Positions 9,419-17,461 of a DNA stretch of 64,000 nt are shown here, one piece after another; the first letter of the stretch is position 1; the number at the start of each line of letters is the position of its first letter. The stretch comes from Streptomyces sp. MP131-18. GTDB taxonomy: Bacteria; Actinomycetota; Actinomycetes; Streptomycetales; Streptomycetaceae. Location: NCBI RefSeq assembly GCF_001984575.1, contig NZ_LZNS01000001.1, positions 2,399,355-2,463,354 on the forward strand, read 5' to 3'. The position numbers and the translations under genes were made by a program. The notes beneath the pieces were generated by a model. The model was not told where the DNA came from and ran no database searches. It saw only the letters and a list, made by a program, of their open reading frames with translations.

Positions 9419-10519
9419 CTACCTTGGCCGGTCGAGGCGCTGGATGAGCATGTCGGCCAGCCTGTCGCGGGTCGGGGGCTCGGCGTGGTGGGTGAGGTAA
9501 ATCGCGTTCAGCAGCTGATCGGTGGCCAGCTGCTCGGTGCGGGACCGTTCGAGGAAGCGGCTGATCAGGTCCTCGCCGACGCGGGTCAGCTCGTCCCCCA
9601 GGTGCGCGCGCACGACGGTCGCCAGCCGCTCGTGGTCCGGCTTGCCGATCTCCAGGTGGATGCAGCGGCGCAGCAGGGGCGCGGGGAAGTCCCGTTCCCC
9701 GTTGCTGGTGAGGACGACGAAGGGGAACGCGTGGCAGCGGATGCGGCCGTCGCGGACGGTGACCTTCGAGCCGTCGTCCGTCAGGACCTCCACCTCGGGC
9801 TCGCGCTCGGCGATGCGCTCCAGCTCCGGAATGGAGAACTCGCCCTCCTCCAGCACGTTCAGCAAGTCGTTGGGGAGGTCGATATCGCTCTTGTCCAGCT
9901 CGTCGATGAGCAGCACCCGGGGCTTGGCCGTGGGCAGCAGCGCGGTGCCCAGCGGGCCGAGCCGCAGATAGCTGCCGATCCCGCCGGGCACGGTCGCCGC
10001 GGGCAGGCCGTCGGCCCGGCTGCTCGCCGCGATCTGCATGTCCTGGAGGCGGGCGATGGCGTCGTAGTGGTACAGGCCGTCGCCCAGGCCGGTGCGGCTG
10101 ACGATGGGCCAGTGCAGCACGCGGCCGAGCCCCAGCTCGTAGGCCACGGAGTGGGCGAGGGTGCTCTTGCCCGTGCCGGGACTGCCGGTGACGAGCAGCG
10201 GGCGCCTCAGGTAGAGGGCCGCGTTTATGATCTCCAGCTCCTCGGCGCTCGGCCGGTGCATCTCGGCCAAGTGCCGGTAGGCGCCGAGGCGGCGGGTGGA
10301 GGCGCTGTCCGTGTCGGGCCCGGGCGCGACGAGCGGGCGGCCGTCGAAGTCCCGCCAGGGCGGCGGCTCGGGCAGCGCGCGGATGCCGTCGTGCGGCTCG
10401 CCCGCGCCGCGGTAGATCAGCCACTCGTCCGCCGGCCTGCCCTGCTCGTCGGCGGTGGGCGCCGGCCCGCCCGCGGCCGGGTCGCCCTCGGGGCCCGGGA
10501 ACGTGTCAGTCACTGCCAC
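9419..10519 (-). CDS. MoxR-type AAA+ ATPase
   Basis: The 366-residue protein carries Walker A GSPGTGKST in the context LLVTGSPGTGKSTLAHSVA and Walker B VLLIDELDKS, followed by a sensor-like region (VVLTSNGERDFPAPLLRRC) with the arginines expected of AAA+ rings. MoxR ATPases act as chaperones or remodelling engines on vWA-domain partners. The partner here should be the SAV_2336-type protein encoded 6 bp downstream. The upstream protease gene ends about 100 bp before this ATG, so the four genes probably form one transcript. No transmembrane segment or signal peptide is seen; the first 50 residues look disordered. Confidence 0.88.
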   Translation of the reverse strand: MAVTDTFPGPEGDPAAGGPAPTADEQGRPADEWLIYRGAGEPHDGIRALPEPPPWRDFDGRPLVAPGPDTDSASTRRLGAYRHLAEMHRPSAEELEIINAALYLRRPLLVTGSPGTGKSTLAHSVAYELGLGRVLHWPIVSRTGLGDGLYHYDAIARLQDMQIAASSRADGLPAATVPGGIGSYLRLGPLGTALLPTAKPRVLLIDELDKSDIDLPNDLLNVLEEGEFSIPELERIAEREPEVEVLTDDGSKVTVRDGRIRCHAFPFVVLTSNGERDFPAPLLRRCIHLEIGKPDHERLATVVRAHLGDELTRVGEDLISRFLERSRTEQLATDQLLNAIYLTHHAEPPTRDRLADMLIQRLDRPR

Positions 10520-10618
10520 AGCTTGCTCCTCGTCGCTTGGTCACCGTCCGGACACGCCGCTGTCGACCGTATCGGGGCGGGCCCGCGCCGCGGGAGGCTT
10601 TCACCCGCTTCGGCCTGT

Positions 10619-12748
10619 TCACAGCGCCTCCAGGGGATCGTCCGTGCCCGGCAGGGGCCCCAAGGGATCCGCATACAGCAGGGCCAGCCCCCTGGCCCAG
10701 CGCGCGTCGGCCATTCCACCGCCGAGGGCGGCGCGCAACTGCCACAGGGCGCCGGGCAGTTTGCCGGCGTGCCCGGCGCCGGTCACCGTGCGATCGACGC
10801 CGCGGTGGAAGTCCCCGCAGTCCGGGTCCCGGTCGCTCATCTCGCGTCGCCACAGAATGACGTTGTACCCACTGGCCATCACCCGATGCAGGGCGGCCGG
10901 CTCCCCGCCGGTCGCGGGCGTGCGGCACAGCACGGGAACGGTCGCGGGATCGCGGCTGACGAGGGCGGCGGGCGCGGGCAGCGGGCGGGGCGCGCCGTCC
11001 GCGCAGTCCAGCACGTCAGAGGCCATACGGCCCACGTGGATCTTGGTCCAGCGGGCCAGGCGCAGCGCGTGCACCTCCTCGCTGTCCTCGGCGTCCGGCA
11101 CCGGATCGGTGCAGCGCACGACCACCGGCCGCTGCTCGCCCAGCTGCGGCCCGTCCGGCGCCAGGCGCCACTCCTCGACGGGGAAGCCGAGCAGCGAGTA
11201 CGGCACGGCGACCTGGAGCGGCACAGGGCCGTCCGGCTCGTCCCCGCGGCGGAACGCCTCGGCGAGCGCGGCGCACAGCCGCTCCGGCGGCCGGTCGGGG
11301 CCGACGGCGCGGTAGTCCTCGTCGATGGACGTCAACTCGCCCGTGGCGCGGGCGGCGCACACACGCCAGTCGTACCGGCCGCGCTCCCAGCCGTGCGGGG
11401 TGATCTCCAGCAGCACGAACGGCTCGGGGCTCGGGCCCGGCTCCGACAGCTCGGCGTCGAGGTACCACGTGTCGGCCGGGGCGCCGCCGGCCGCCTGGAC
11501 CATGGCGCCGGCGCCGGGAGCCAGGGGGCCGGCGGCGGCGCGGCGGGCGTCGCGCTCGCGGATGCGCGCGTCCTGCTCGATGCGGAGGTTGGCGCGGAAC
11601 CAGCGGGAGAGCCCGGCGTTCGCGGCGGCGGCGCCGGCCCAGTCGCGCAGCCGCCCCTCGATCCCCGGCTCGGCCGGGTAGGGGCGGTCGGCGGTGGCGG
11701 CGTGCACCGCGTAGCGCAGAATCAGCTCCAGCTCCGCCGGGCCCTGCCGCAGCTCGTACAGCAGCCCAAGGCCGTCGCGCCAGCCGCGGGGCGCGGGCAG
11801 AGTGCCCTCGTAGGGGCGGCCCCGCAGCGCGGTGATCATCTCGTCGAGCCGCCTGGTGGACACCGGCGGCGGCAGCTGTGCGAGCAGCCCGAGCAGCTCG
11901 ACGCGCTGCCCGGGGGTCAGCGCGCGGCCCACGGCGGCATGCACGTCGCTCTGCGCGTCGGTCCAGGTCTGCTCGGCCAGGTCGGCGACGTCGAGATGGC
12001 GGTCGGCGTGGTGGCGGTCGTGCGCGCCGAGGACCTGCTGGTACAGGTCGTCGGGCCCGGGGTCGGGCGGCAGCGGCATGCGGCGCAGCTGAACGATGGA
12101 GGTGGCGAGGCCGCCGTCGCGCCCGGCCGAACGCCTCGCCTTGAGGATGCCGATGACCTCACCGCGTGCCAGGTCCACGACGGGGCCGCCGGAGACGCCC
12201 TCGGGCACCTCGTCCTCCCCGCCCAGCTTCAGCAGCCCCTCGCTGCCCAGCTCGCCGCGGATGGTGCACCGGCCGCTGATGTCCTCGATACCGTCCTCGG
12301 TCTCCAGGCAGCCGAAGAACGCGACCTCGCTGCGCGTGAACACCTTGGCCGTGCGCTCGGACAGCCACACGCAGGCGTGGGGAACGGGGTCGAGGACGCG
12401 AACGAGCGCGAGGTCGGGCGCGGGCCACAGGCCACCCGCCGGATTCTCCGCCGGGCGCGCCCACTCGACCCGCCCGCGGACCGGCCGCTCGACTCCTCGG
12501 ACCGTCAGCCCCACTTCGCGCCGCCCTCCTTCGCCTCTTCCCCCGCGAAGCGCGACATGGGCGCAGGTGAGCACCCAGTTCGGAGCTACGAAAAATCCAC
12601 TGCCCCACGGCCGGGAAGCCGGCTCGCCCCCGTCATACCCGGTGGGCGCCGCATGGATGCGCACGGTGGCCGCGGCAGCGAGCGGCGCCAGAGTCTCGAA
12701 GGGGTCCACATCCATCGGCTGCACGCCCCCGCCGTCCGCCCATGTCAT
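10619..12748 (-). CDS. Trypsin-like serine protease with VMAP-type C-terminal region
   Basis: Residues about 25-220 form a chymotrypsin-fold protease. The His of the triad is in VLTCAHV, the Asp in PAPDLALV, and the nucleophile Ser in PEGVSGGPVVD, so the catalytic set is intact. The middle (about 250-360) resembles the small helical effector-associated domains seen in STAND and MoxR conflict systems. The C-terminal 300 residues (YNVILWRRE near the end) match the general pattern of VMAP C-terminal regions that couple to MoxR/vWA partners. There is no signal peptide, so the protease is cytoplasmic, which suits an internal effector. The start overlaps the stop of the Trypco1 gene as ATGA. Triad assignment is from the sequence; effector role is inference. 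Confidence 0.8.
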   Translation of the reverse strand: MTWADGGGVQPMDVDPFETLAPLAAAATVRIHAAPTGYDGGEPASRPWGSGFFVAPNWVLTCAHVALRGGRGEGGRREVGLTVRGVERPVRGRVEWARPAENPAGGLWPAPDLALVRVLDPVPHACVWLSERTAKVFTRSEVAFFGCLETEDGIEDISGRCTIRGELGSEGLLKLGGEDEVPEGVSGGPVVDLARGEVIGILKARRSAGRDGGLATSIVQLRRMPLPPDPGPDDLYQQVLGAHDRHHADRHLDVADLAEQTWTDAQSDVHAAVGRALTPGQRVELLGLLAQLPPPVSTRRLDEMITALRGRPYEGTLPAPRGWRDGLGLLYELRQGPAELELILRYAVHAATADRPYPAEPGIEGRLRDWAGAAAANAGLSRWFRANLRIEQDARIRERDARRAAAGPLAPGAGAMVQAAGGAPADTWYLDAELSEPGPSPEPFVLLEITPHGWERGRYDWRVCAARATGELTSIDEDYRAVGPDRPPERLCAALAEAFRRGDEPDGPVPLQVAVPYSLLGFPVEEWRLAPDGPQLGEQRPVVVRCTDPVPDAEDSEEVHALRLARWTKIHVGRMASDVLDCADGAPRPLPAPAALVSRDPATVPVLCRTPATGGEPAALHRVMASGYNVILWRREMSDRDPDCGDFHRGVDRTVTGAGHAGKLPGALWQLRAALGGGMADARWARGLALLYADPLGPLPGTDDPLEAL

Positions 12749-13149
12749 TCAATCTGCCCCAGCTCCTCCGGCGGTCCCCCCTGCCAGGTGAGCGTGACCG
12801 TGATGGCGCCCTTGGCCTCGCCGTCGGCCAGGAGGCCGACGACCCGGCCCGCCTTGGCGGTCAGCTCGATGCCGAACGTGACGCTGACCTCGTCGGGGCG
12901 CGCGGCGCGCAGCCCGTCGGCCACGGAGGAGGCGACCCCCGTGATCAGCTCCTGGAGGCTCTCGACCTGGGCGGCGGCCCGGTCGAGCAGCCCGGTGTCG
13001 ACATAGCCGCTGCCGCTGCCGCCCGCGGTGCCGGTGTCCGCGTAGCCGGACCCCGCGCGGGGCGGGGGCAGCACCTGCTCCACGTCCGAGATGCGGGCCC
13101 ATACCGGCGTACCGTCCGGCAGGCTGACCCGGGTGACTCCGCTGCTCAT
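12745..13149 (-). CDS. Trypsin-co-occurring domain 1 (CU044_2847-family) protein
   Basis: This 134-residue protein has a conserved C-terminal unit: a helix (ESLQELITGVASSVADGL), then RPDEVSVTFGIELTAKAG and a final strand AITVTLTWQ. This is the Trypco1/CU044_2847 pattern, a small domain encoded beside trypsin-like effectors in bacterial conflict systems. Residues about 33-53 are low complexity (Gly, Ser, Thr, Tyr with a repeated GYxDTG). It is the first gene of the minus-strand conflict block and its TGA overlaps the ATG of the protease gene, suggesting coupled translation. A role in holding or regulating the protease is inferred from gene adjacency. A related but broken copy occurs near 26660. 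Confidence 0.75.
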   Translation of the reverse strand: MSSGVTRVSLPDGTPVWARISDVEQVLPPPRAGSGYADTGTAGGSGSGYVDTGLLDRAAAQVESLQELITGVASSVADGLRAARPDEVSVTFGIELTAKAGRVVGLLADGEAKGAITVTLTWQGGPPEELGQIE

Positions 13150-13251
13150 CCGACCCCCCGTCGCGCGTTGTGTGCATGCAGGTTAACCGGCAGTACCGAC
13201 AGCTGCCTATCCTGGCTTTTTCCTTCCCCTTCTGGCGTCCGGGAGCACGTC

Positions 13252-13446
13252 GTGTACTTCACTGACCGCGGTATCGAGGAGTTGGCACAAAGGCGTGGCG
13301 AGGAGGAGGTCACGTTCGACTGGCTGGCGGACCAGCTGAGGGTGTTCGTGGACCTGAACCCGGACTTCGAGGTGCCGGTGGAACGGCTGGCGACATGGCT
13401 GGCCCGGCTGGACGACGAGGACGAGGACGAGGAGGAGGAGGAGTGA
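13252..13446 (+). CDS. DUF6104 small acidic protein
   Basis: The 64-residue product begins at GTG 13252 with VYFTDRGIEELAQRRGEEEV and ends in an acidic run of Asp and Glu (DDEDEDEEEEE). Small proteins of this form are widespread in Streptomyces and classified as DUF6104, with no known function. The segment VDLNPDFEVPVERLATWLARLDDE is the conserved core. It diverges from the Trypco1 gene (start 13149), leaving about 100 bp for both promoters. No membrane segment is present. The start was chosen because conservation as I recall it begins at this residue; a Shine-Dalgarno site is weak (GGGAGCAC). Confidence 0.7.
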   Translation: MYFTDRGIEELAQRRGEEEVTFDWLADQLRVFVDLNPDFEVPVERLATWLARLDDEDEDEEEEE

Positions 13447-13502
13447 GGGCGCGCGGGCGGCGGTGGTCCTCGTGCGGGTGATGGGTCCTTGACTTCCGCG
13501 GT

Positions 13503-13540
13503 ACGCGATATATCGTGTCTGGTGAAGACGCGATATATCT
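13503..13540 (+). promoter_or_regulatory. Paired palindromic operator ahead of DUF4097-padR operon
   Basis: A 16-bp near-perfect palindrome, acgcgatatatcgtgt, covers 13503-13518, and the core cgatatatc is repeated at 13531-13539, 25 bp downstream. The AT-rich core stands out in this GC-rich region. It lies 35-70 bp before the DUF4097 gene, whose operon encodes a PadR regulator, so autoregulation by that PadR protein is likely but inferred. Confidence 0.65.
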
Positions 13541-13574
13541 TTGCGTGCTGTGCGTACAGCGGGGAGGTCCCACC

Positions 13575-14438
13575 ATGGCGGGGAAGTCCGAGTGGTCCGT
13601 CACCGAGGCGCAGACCCTCACTTTCGGCGACCGGCAGATCGACGAGGTCGAAGTGCGCATCGTCAACGGCGCGGTCAATGTGGTGGGCACCGACGACGCG
13701 GCACCGCGCATAGAGATCAGCGAGATCTCCGGGCCGCCGCTGGTCGTGCGTCTCGACGGCGGCCGGCTGACCGTCGCCTACGACGACCTGCCCTGGCACA
13801 ACTTCCTGAAGTGGCTGGACCGGAAGGGGTGGCGGCGGACCGCGGTCGTCTCGGTGTCCGTGCCCTCGCGCAGCCGCCTGTCCGTGGGCGTCGTCGGCGC
13901 CTCCGCGGTGATCAGCGGCATCGCCGGGCGCACCGACGTGCGGGGCGTCAGCGGGAGCACGACGCTGGTCGGCCTCAGCGGCCGGATGCGCGCGGACACC
14001 GTCTCGGGCGACATCGAGGCGCAGGCCCTCAGCGGCAAGCTGACCTTCAATTCGGTCTCAGGCAATCTCACGGTGATCGACAGCGCCGGCCCCGGCCTCA
14101 AGGCCGACTCGGTCAGCGGCGACATGGTGGTGGACCTGGCGGACAGCGACCGCCCCGCCGACATCCGGCTCAACACCGTCTCGGGCGAGGTCGCGGTCCG
14201 GCTGCCGCATCCGGCGAGCGCGCGGGTCTCGGCGAGTACGGCGAGCGGCGCGGTCTCCTCGGCCTTCCCCGAGCTGTCGGTCTGCGGCACCTGGGGGGCC
14301 AAACAGCTGGCGGGGACGCTCGGTTCCGGCTCAGGAGCCGTGCATTGCTCGACGGTGTCGGGTGCGATAGCGCTGCTGCGCCGCCCACCCGCCGAGTTCG
14401 ACACCGCCGCCGCCTCCACACTGCGTAAGGATGTCTGA
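13575..14438 (+). CDS. DUF4097-family beta-strand repeat protein
   Basis: The 287-residue protein is built mostly of repeats of the type VSGDI, VSGNL, VSGDM, VSGEV and ASGAV spaced 20-25 residues apart between about 110 and 275, the adhesin-like beta-helix of DUF4097 proteins. No signal peptide is evident, so it is probably cytoplasmic or peripheral. The start at ATG 13575 (MAGKSEW) has GGGGAGG seven bases upstream; the longer in-frame reading from 13515 would run through the operator. Its stop overlaps the start of the following padR gene, a common pairing in Streptomyces. A sensing or envelope role is suspected only. Confidence 0.8.
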   Translation: MAGKSEWSVTEAQTLTFGDRQIDEVEVRIVNGAVNVVGTDDAAPRIEISEISGPPLVVRLDGGRLTVAYDDLPWHNFLKWLDRKGWRRTAVVSVSVPSRSRLSVGVVGASAVISGIAGRTDVRGVSGSTTLVGLSGRMRADTVSGDIEAQALSGKLTFNSVSGNLTVIDSAGPGLKADSVSGDMVVDLADSDRPADIRLNTVSGEVAVRLPHPASARVSASTASGAVSSAFPELSVCGTWGAKQLAGTLGSGSGAVHCSTVSGAIALLRRPPAEFDTAAASTLRKDV

Positions 14439-15336
14439 GATGCCCCCCGTCTTCGGCCACGGCCGGCTCCGCCTCTACCTGCTGAAGCTGCTGGCAGAGG
14501 CGCCCCGGCACGGCTACGAGGTGATCCGGCTGCTGGAGGAGCGCTTCCAGGGCCTGTACGCGCCCTCCGCGGGGACGGTGTACCCGCGGCTGGCCAAGCT
14601 GGCGGCCGAGGGCCTGGTCACGCAGACCGAGGAGGGCGGCCGGAAGATCTACTCGCTCACGGCGGAGGGCGAGCGGGAGCTGACGGCCAGGGACGAGGAG
14701 CTGACCCAGCTGGAGCGGGAGATCCGCGAGTCCCTCGCCGCCCTCGCCGCGGACATCAGGGAGGACGTCAGCGGCTCGGCCAGGGATCTGCGCCAGGAGG
14801 TCAGGCAGGCCACGGCCGCCGCCCGCACCTCGACCGAGACCGCGGCCGGCCGCGCGGCGTGGGCGGCGCAGGCGCGCCGGGCCAAGGAGGAGTCCCGGCG
14901 GGCCCGCCAGGAGGCCAGGCAGGCGCAGCAGGCCAGCGAGGCGGCACGGCACCACTTCGAGGAGGCCGCCCGGCGCATCCACGACCGGGTGCAGTCCCAT
15001 GCGAACGCGGGGGACTGGCCGGGTGCGGTGCGGGAGGGCCTGGAGGGGCTGAGCAGCGAAATAGGCGGCTGGACCAGGTTCGTCGAGCACCCCTCCGCCC
15101 CCTGGCCCGGCGGCTGGGACGCCGGACCGCCGGACACGGAGGAGGACGGGCCGGGCGCGGAGCCGGTGGACGATCCGGTCCGGGAGCTGGAGCGGCTGCT
15201 CGACAAGTTCCGCGACGACGTCCGGGACGCGGCCAGGGACCACGGGGTGTCGCAGACCGACCTCGTGGAGGCCAGGCGCCACCTGTCCACGGCTGCCGCC
15301 CACTTGGTCGCGCTGCTCCGCTCGCCGCACGGCTGA
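14431..15336 (+). CDS. PadR-family transcriptional regulator with long coiled-coil C-terminus
   Basis: Residues about 10-85 form a PadR winged helix (HGYEVIRLLEERFQG, then SAGTVYPRLAKLAAEGLV and GRKIYSLTAEGE). The rest of the 301 residues is unusual: a charged Ala/Arg/Glu-rich helix from about 85 to 190 likely to form a coiled coil, then a shorter acidic C-terminal part. Classical PadR proteins are 110-190 residues, so this is an extended form. It overlaps the upstream DUF4097 gene by 8 bp and should be co-transcribed with it. The palindromes at 13503-13540 are the obvious operator candidate. A second ATG at 14440 is possible. Confidence 0.82.
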   Translation: MSEMPPVFGHGRLRLYLLKLLAEAPRHGYEVIRLLEERFQGLYAPSAGTVYPRLAKLAAEGLVTQTEEGGRKIYSLTAEGERELTARDEELTQLEREIRESLAALAADIREDVSGSARDLRQEVRQATAAARTSTETAAGRAAWAAQARRAKEESRRARQEARQAQQASEAARHHFEEAARRIHDRVQSHANAGDWPGAVREGLEGLSSEIGGWTRFVEHPSAPWPGGWDAGPPDTEEDGPGAEPVDDPVRELERLLDKFRDDVRDAARDHGVSQTDLVEARRHLSTAAAHLVALLRSPHG

Positions 15337-15636
15337 CGTCGCCGCCGGGCCGCGCGGGGACGGCCTCTCCCGCTCCCCCGGCGCCTCGGGCCCGCGGGGC
15401 GTGCCCGAGGCAGGGCCGACCGCCGGTGCGGCGGCACTCCCGGGGGGCGCGTCCGTCCGCCGCCCGCCACGAGCGGCACGGCGAGCAGCCGGAGTTCGTC
15501 GACGGGCCCGGCCCGCGGGGCGTGCGCGGCCGGGCCCGGGGGCCCGGGGGCGTTGACGCCGTGGTCCCCCGGTCCGCCGCCGTCTTCGGCCCACGTCTTC
15601 CGCCCACGTCTTCGGCCCACGCGCGGCCGGGACGGC
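15337..15636. other. Gene-free GC-rich stretch with short tandem repeat
   Basis: This 300-bp stretch lies between two convergent genes. It contains several GC inverted repeats that could act as terminators, and three tandem copies of a 13-bp unit, cgtcttcggccca (middle copy with one change), at 15581-15619. I see no credible coding region. Confidence 0.5.
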
Positions 15637-16311
15637 CTACCCCGGCACCGCGCGGGCGCAGCGGCGGCATGCTCGCGCCGAGGCGGCCACCAGGCCGTGT
15701 GAGGTGACCGTGAGCGCTCCGGCGAGGGCGAGCAGCGGCCAGGCGGCCGACGCCGCACCGGCCACGGCGAGCGTCAGTGTCGCCAGCGCCATGGCCACGC
15801 TCGCGACGGTGCCGGTCCAGGCGACGGCGAGCGGCAGCCGGTCCGGGGTGGGCAGCCGGCGGGCGAGGGCCCCGGTGGCCGCCAGCGTGCCCGCCGCCAG
15901 CAGCGCCGCGCCGGCCGCCACGGCGGCCAGCAGGGCGGCCGTGAGCCGGGCGGCGGGCGGGAGTTCCGCTCCGACGATCAGGTACCAGCAGGCGATGAGA
16001 AAGGGGGAGGTGACGGCGACGACCCCGGCGGTCCGCCGGGTCTGGGCGATGGTCAGCTCGCGCTGGCAGGCGGGCGCGAGCTCCTCCGCCGCGCCGAACT
16101 CACGGACCGCCTCCTCGGCAGCCCGCCGGTACGGCAGCCCGAGCGCGGCGTGCGCCGCCACCGAGTCCGCGAGCCCGTCGCGGATCTCCCGGACCATCCG
16201 CGCCTTCGCGCGGGGCGGGCCGTGCAGCGCGGCGGAGAGCGCCGCCGCGTGCTCCTCGACGGGGTCGGTGTCCTCGTTCGGGCCGGCGGGCCTGGCCGCG
16301 GGGGCGCTCAT
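15637..16311 (-). CDS. Permease-prefix-type integral membrane protein
   Basis: The 224-residue protein has a soluble N-terminal helical region (about 1-95, with MVREIRDGLADSVAAH and AVREFGAAEEL) of the kind called permease prefix domain 1. About four hydrophobic segments follow (around 105-125, 130-150, 170-190 and 195-210). Such proteins are normally encoded with a small PadR regulator, as here: its ATG at 16311 overlaps the padR stop (ATGA). Function is unknown; a role in envelope stress or transport is a guess from the family. Confidence 0.7.
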   Translation of the reverse strand: MSAPAARPAGPNEDTDPVEEHAAALSAALHGPPRAKARMVREIRDGLADSVAAHAALGLPYRRAAEEAVREFGAAEELAPACQRELTIAQTRRTAGVVAVTSPFLIACWYLIVGAELPPAARLTAALLAAVAAGAALLAAGTLAATGALARRLPTPDRLPLAVAWTGTVASVAMALATLTLAVAGAASAAWPLLALAGALTVTSHGLVAASARACRRCARAVPG

Positions 16312-16649
16312 ATCGCGGGCCGCGTGGTGGGGCCTGCGTCCAGCACGGAGCCGATGGCGGTGGTGAACGCGCGCCAGGCGGTGCGCTCCTCCGCGAGGGC
16401 GCGCCGCCCGGCGTCGGTCAGCTCGTAGCAGCGGCGGCGACGTTCGCCGAGGGACTCCCAGGTGCTGCGGAGCAGGCCGAGCCGCTCCAGGCGGTTCAGC
16501 GCGGGGTAGATGGTGCCGGTGCGCAGCTGGAGCGCGCCGGCGCTGCGGTCCTGGACGGCGGTGATGATCGCGTACCCGTGCAGGGGGCCCGGCTCCAGCA
16601 CGGCCAGCAACAGCCCGTCGAGATGTCCGCGCACTGCGTCTGCCTTCAT
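16308..16649 (-). CDS. PadR-family transcriptional regulator
   Basis: The 113-residue protein is a compact PadR winged-helix repressor: HGYAIITAVQDRSAG, then LRTGTIYPALNRLERLGLL and RRRCYELTDAGRRALAEE. It is encoded directly ahead of the permease-prefix membrane protein and overlaps it by 4 bp. The transcript may be leaderless: on the minus strand a TAGTCT -10-like hexamer lies eight bases before the ATG, and two GTAG-N5-CTAC palindromes cover that region. Autorepression through those palindromes is likely by analogy with other small PadR proteins. Confidence 0.85.
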   Translation of the reverse strand: MKADAVRGHLDGLLLAVLEPGPLHGYAIITAVQDRSAGALQLRTGTIYPALNRLERLGLLRSTWESLGERRRRCYELTDAGRRALAEERTAWRAFTTAIGSVLDAGPTTRPAI

Positions 16650-16651
16650 GA

Positions 16652-16688
16652 GTAGGCAGACTACCCAATGAAGCAGTAGCTGTGCTAC
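16652..16688 (-). promoter_or_regulatory. Paired GTAG-N5-CTAC operator at small padR promoter
   Basis: Two identical-form inverted repeats, GTAG-N5-CTAC, lie at 16652-16664 and 16676-16688, 24 bp apart from start to start. The first spans the presumed -10 box of the small padR gene. Spacing of about two helical turns suits cooperative binding of a dimeric PadR regulator. Binding itself is inferred. Confidence 0.6.
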
Positions 16689-16745
16689 CTATTGGCAGCC
16701 AACACATCACCACCCCGCACCACGTACGAGTTGGAGTGTTCCGCG

Positions 16746-17183
16746 GTGACCAAGCTGCTGCTGTCCGTGCATGTCCTTGCGGCGATCCTGGTGGTCGGGC
16801 CGATCGCCGTCGCCGCCTCGATGTTTCCGCGTCACGCGCAACGCTCCGCCCCCGGCGCGGAGTTGCTGCACCGTATATGCCGCGGCTACGCGGTGGTCGG
16901 CATCGCGGTCCCCGTCTTCGGTATCGCGACCGGCGCCGCGCTCGGCGTGCTCACCGACGCCTGGCTGATCGCCTCGCTGCTGCTCACCGCGCTGGCCGCG
17001 GGCCTGCTCGCGCTGTCCATCCTGCCCGGACAGCAGCGCCTGCTCGCCACGCCGCCCGCCGAGGAGGAGCCGCGGCGCGCCACGGCGGCGCGGCTGACCA
17101 TGCTCACCGGCATGTTCAACCTGCTGTGGGCCGTGGTCGTCGTGCTGATGATCGTCCGCCCCGGCTCCACCACCAGCGCGTGA
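16746..17183 (+). CDS. Four-helix integral membrane protein (DUF2269-like)
   Basis: From GTG 16746 this encodes 145 residues with four hydrophobic segments: LLLSVHVLAAILVVGPIAVA near the N-terminus, VVGIAVPVFGIATGAALGVL, LIASLLLTALAAGLLALSIL, and MFNLLWAVVVVLMIV at the end. The layout and an early His suggest a DUF2269-like membrane protein, but the assignment is weak. It heads a tight three-gene plus-strand operon: its stop overlaps the GTG of the DUF3817 gene, which in turn overlaps the HD-protein gene. A longer in-frame reading from 16692 exists but has no better ribosome site. Confidence 0.65.
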   Translation: MTKLLLSVHVLAAILVVGPIAVAASMFPRHAQRSAPGAELLHRICRGYAVVGIAVPVFGIATGAALGVLTDAWLIASLLLTALAAGLLALSILPGQQRLLATPPAEEEPRRATAARLTMLTGMFNLLWAVVVVLMIVRPGSTTSA

Positions 17184-17461
17184 CGGCCGTGCGCGCGCTG
17201 CGCGTCGCGGCGGGCGCCGAGGCCGTGAGCCTGGCCGTGCTGCTGCTCAACCTCGCCACCGTGCACGCCGACGCCGTCTCCGCACTGGCCGGACCCGTGC
17301 ACGGCACGGCCTACCTGGCGGTGATCGCGACCGCCCGGCCCGTGCCGCCCGCCCGCCGCTGGTCGCTGCTCCCCGGCGTCGGCGGCCTCCTCGCCACCCG
17401 TATCGCGGCGGCCCACACCACGGCCGCCACCCCCGCCGACCCCCGGAGCCGGAACCGATGA
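17180..17461 (+). CDS. Small membrane protein, DUF3817-like
   Basis: The 93-residue product starts at GTG 17180 within a GTGA overlap. It has hydrophobic segments VSLAVLLLNLATV and AYLAVIATA, with GPVHGTAYL between them, which is typical of DUF3817 proteins, though shorter than some. Function is unknown. It is the middle gene of a three-gene overlapping operon and is followed at once by an HD-domain gene (ATGA overlap at 17458). Confidence 0.6.
   Translation: MTAVRALRVAAGAEAVSLAVLLLNLATVHADAVSALAGPVHGTAYLAVIATARPVPPARRWSLLPGVGGLLATRIAAAHTTAATPADPRSRNR

Noticed and set aside
15581..15619. CRISPR-like short repeats
   Set aside because: The three 13-bp copies are directly adjacent with no spacers.
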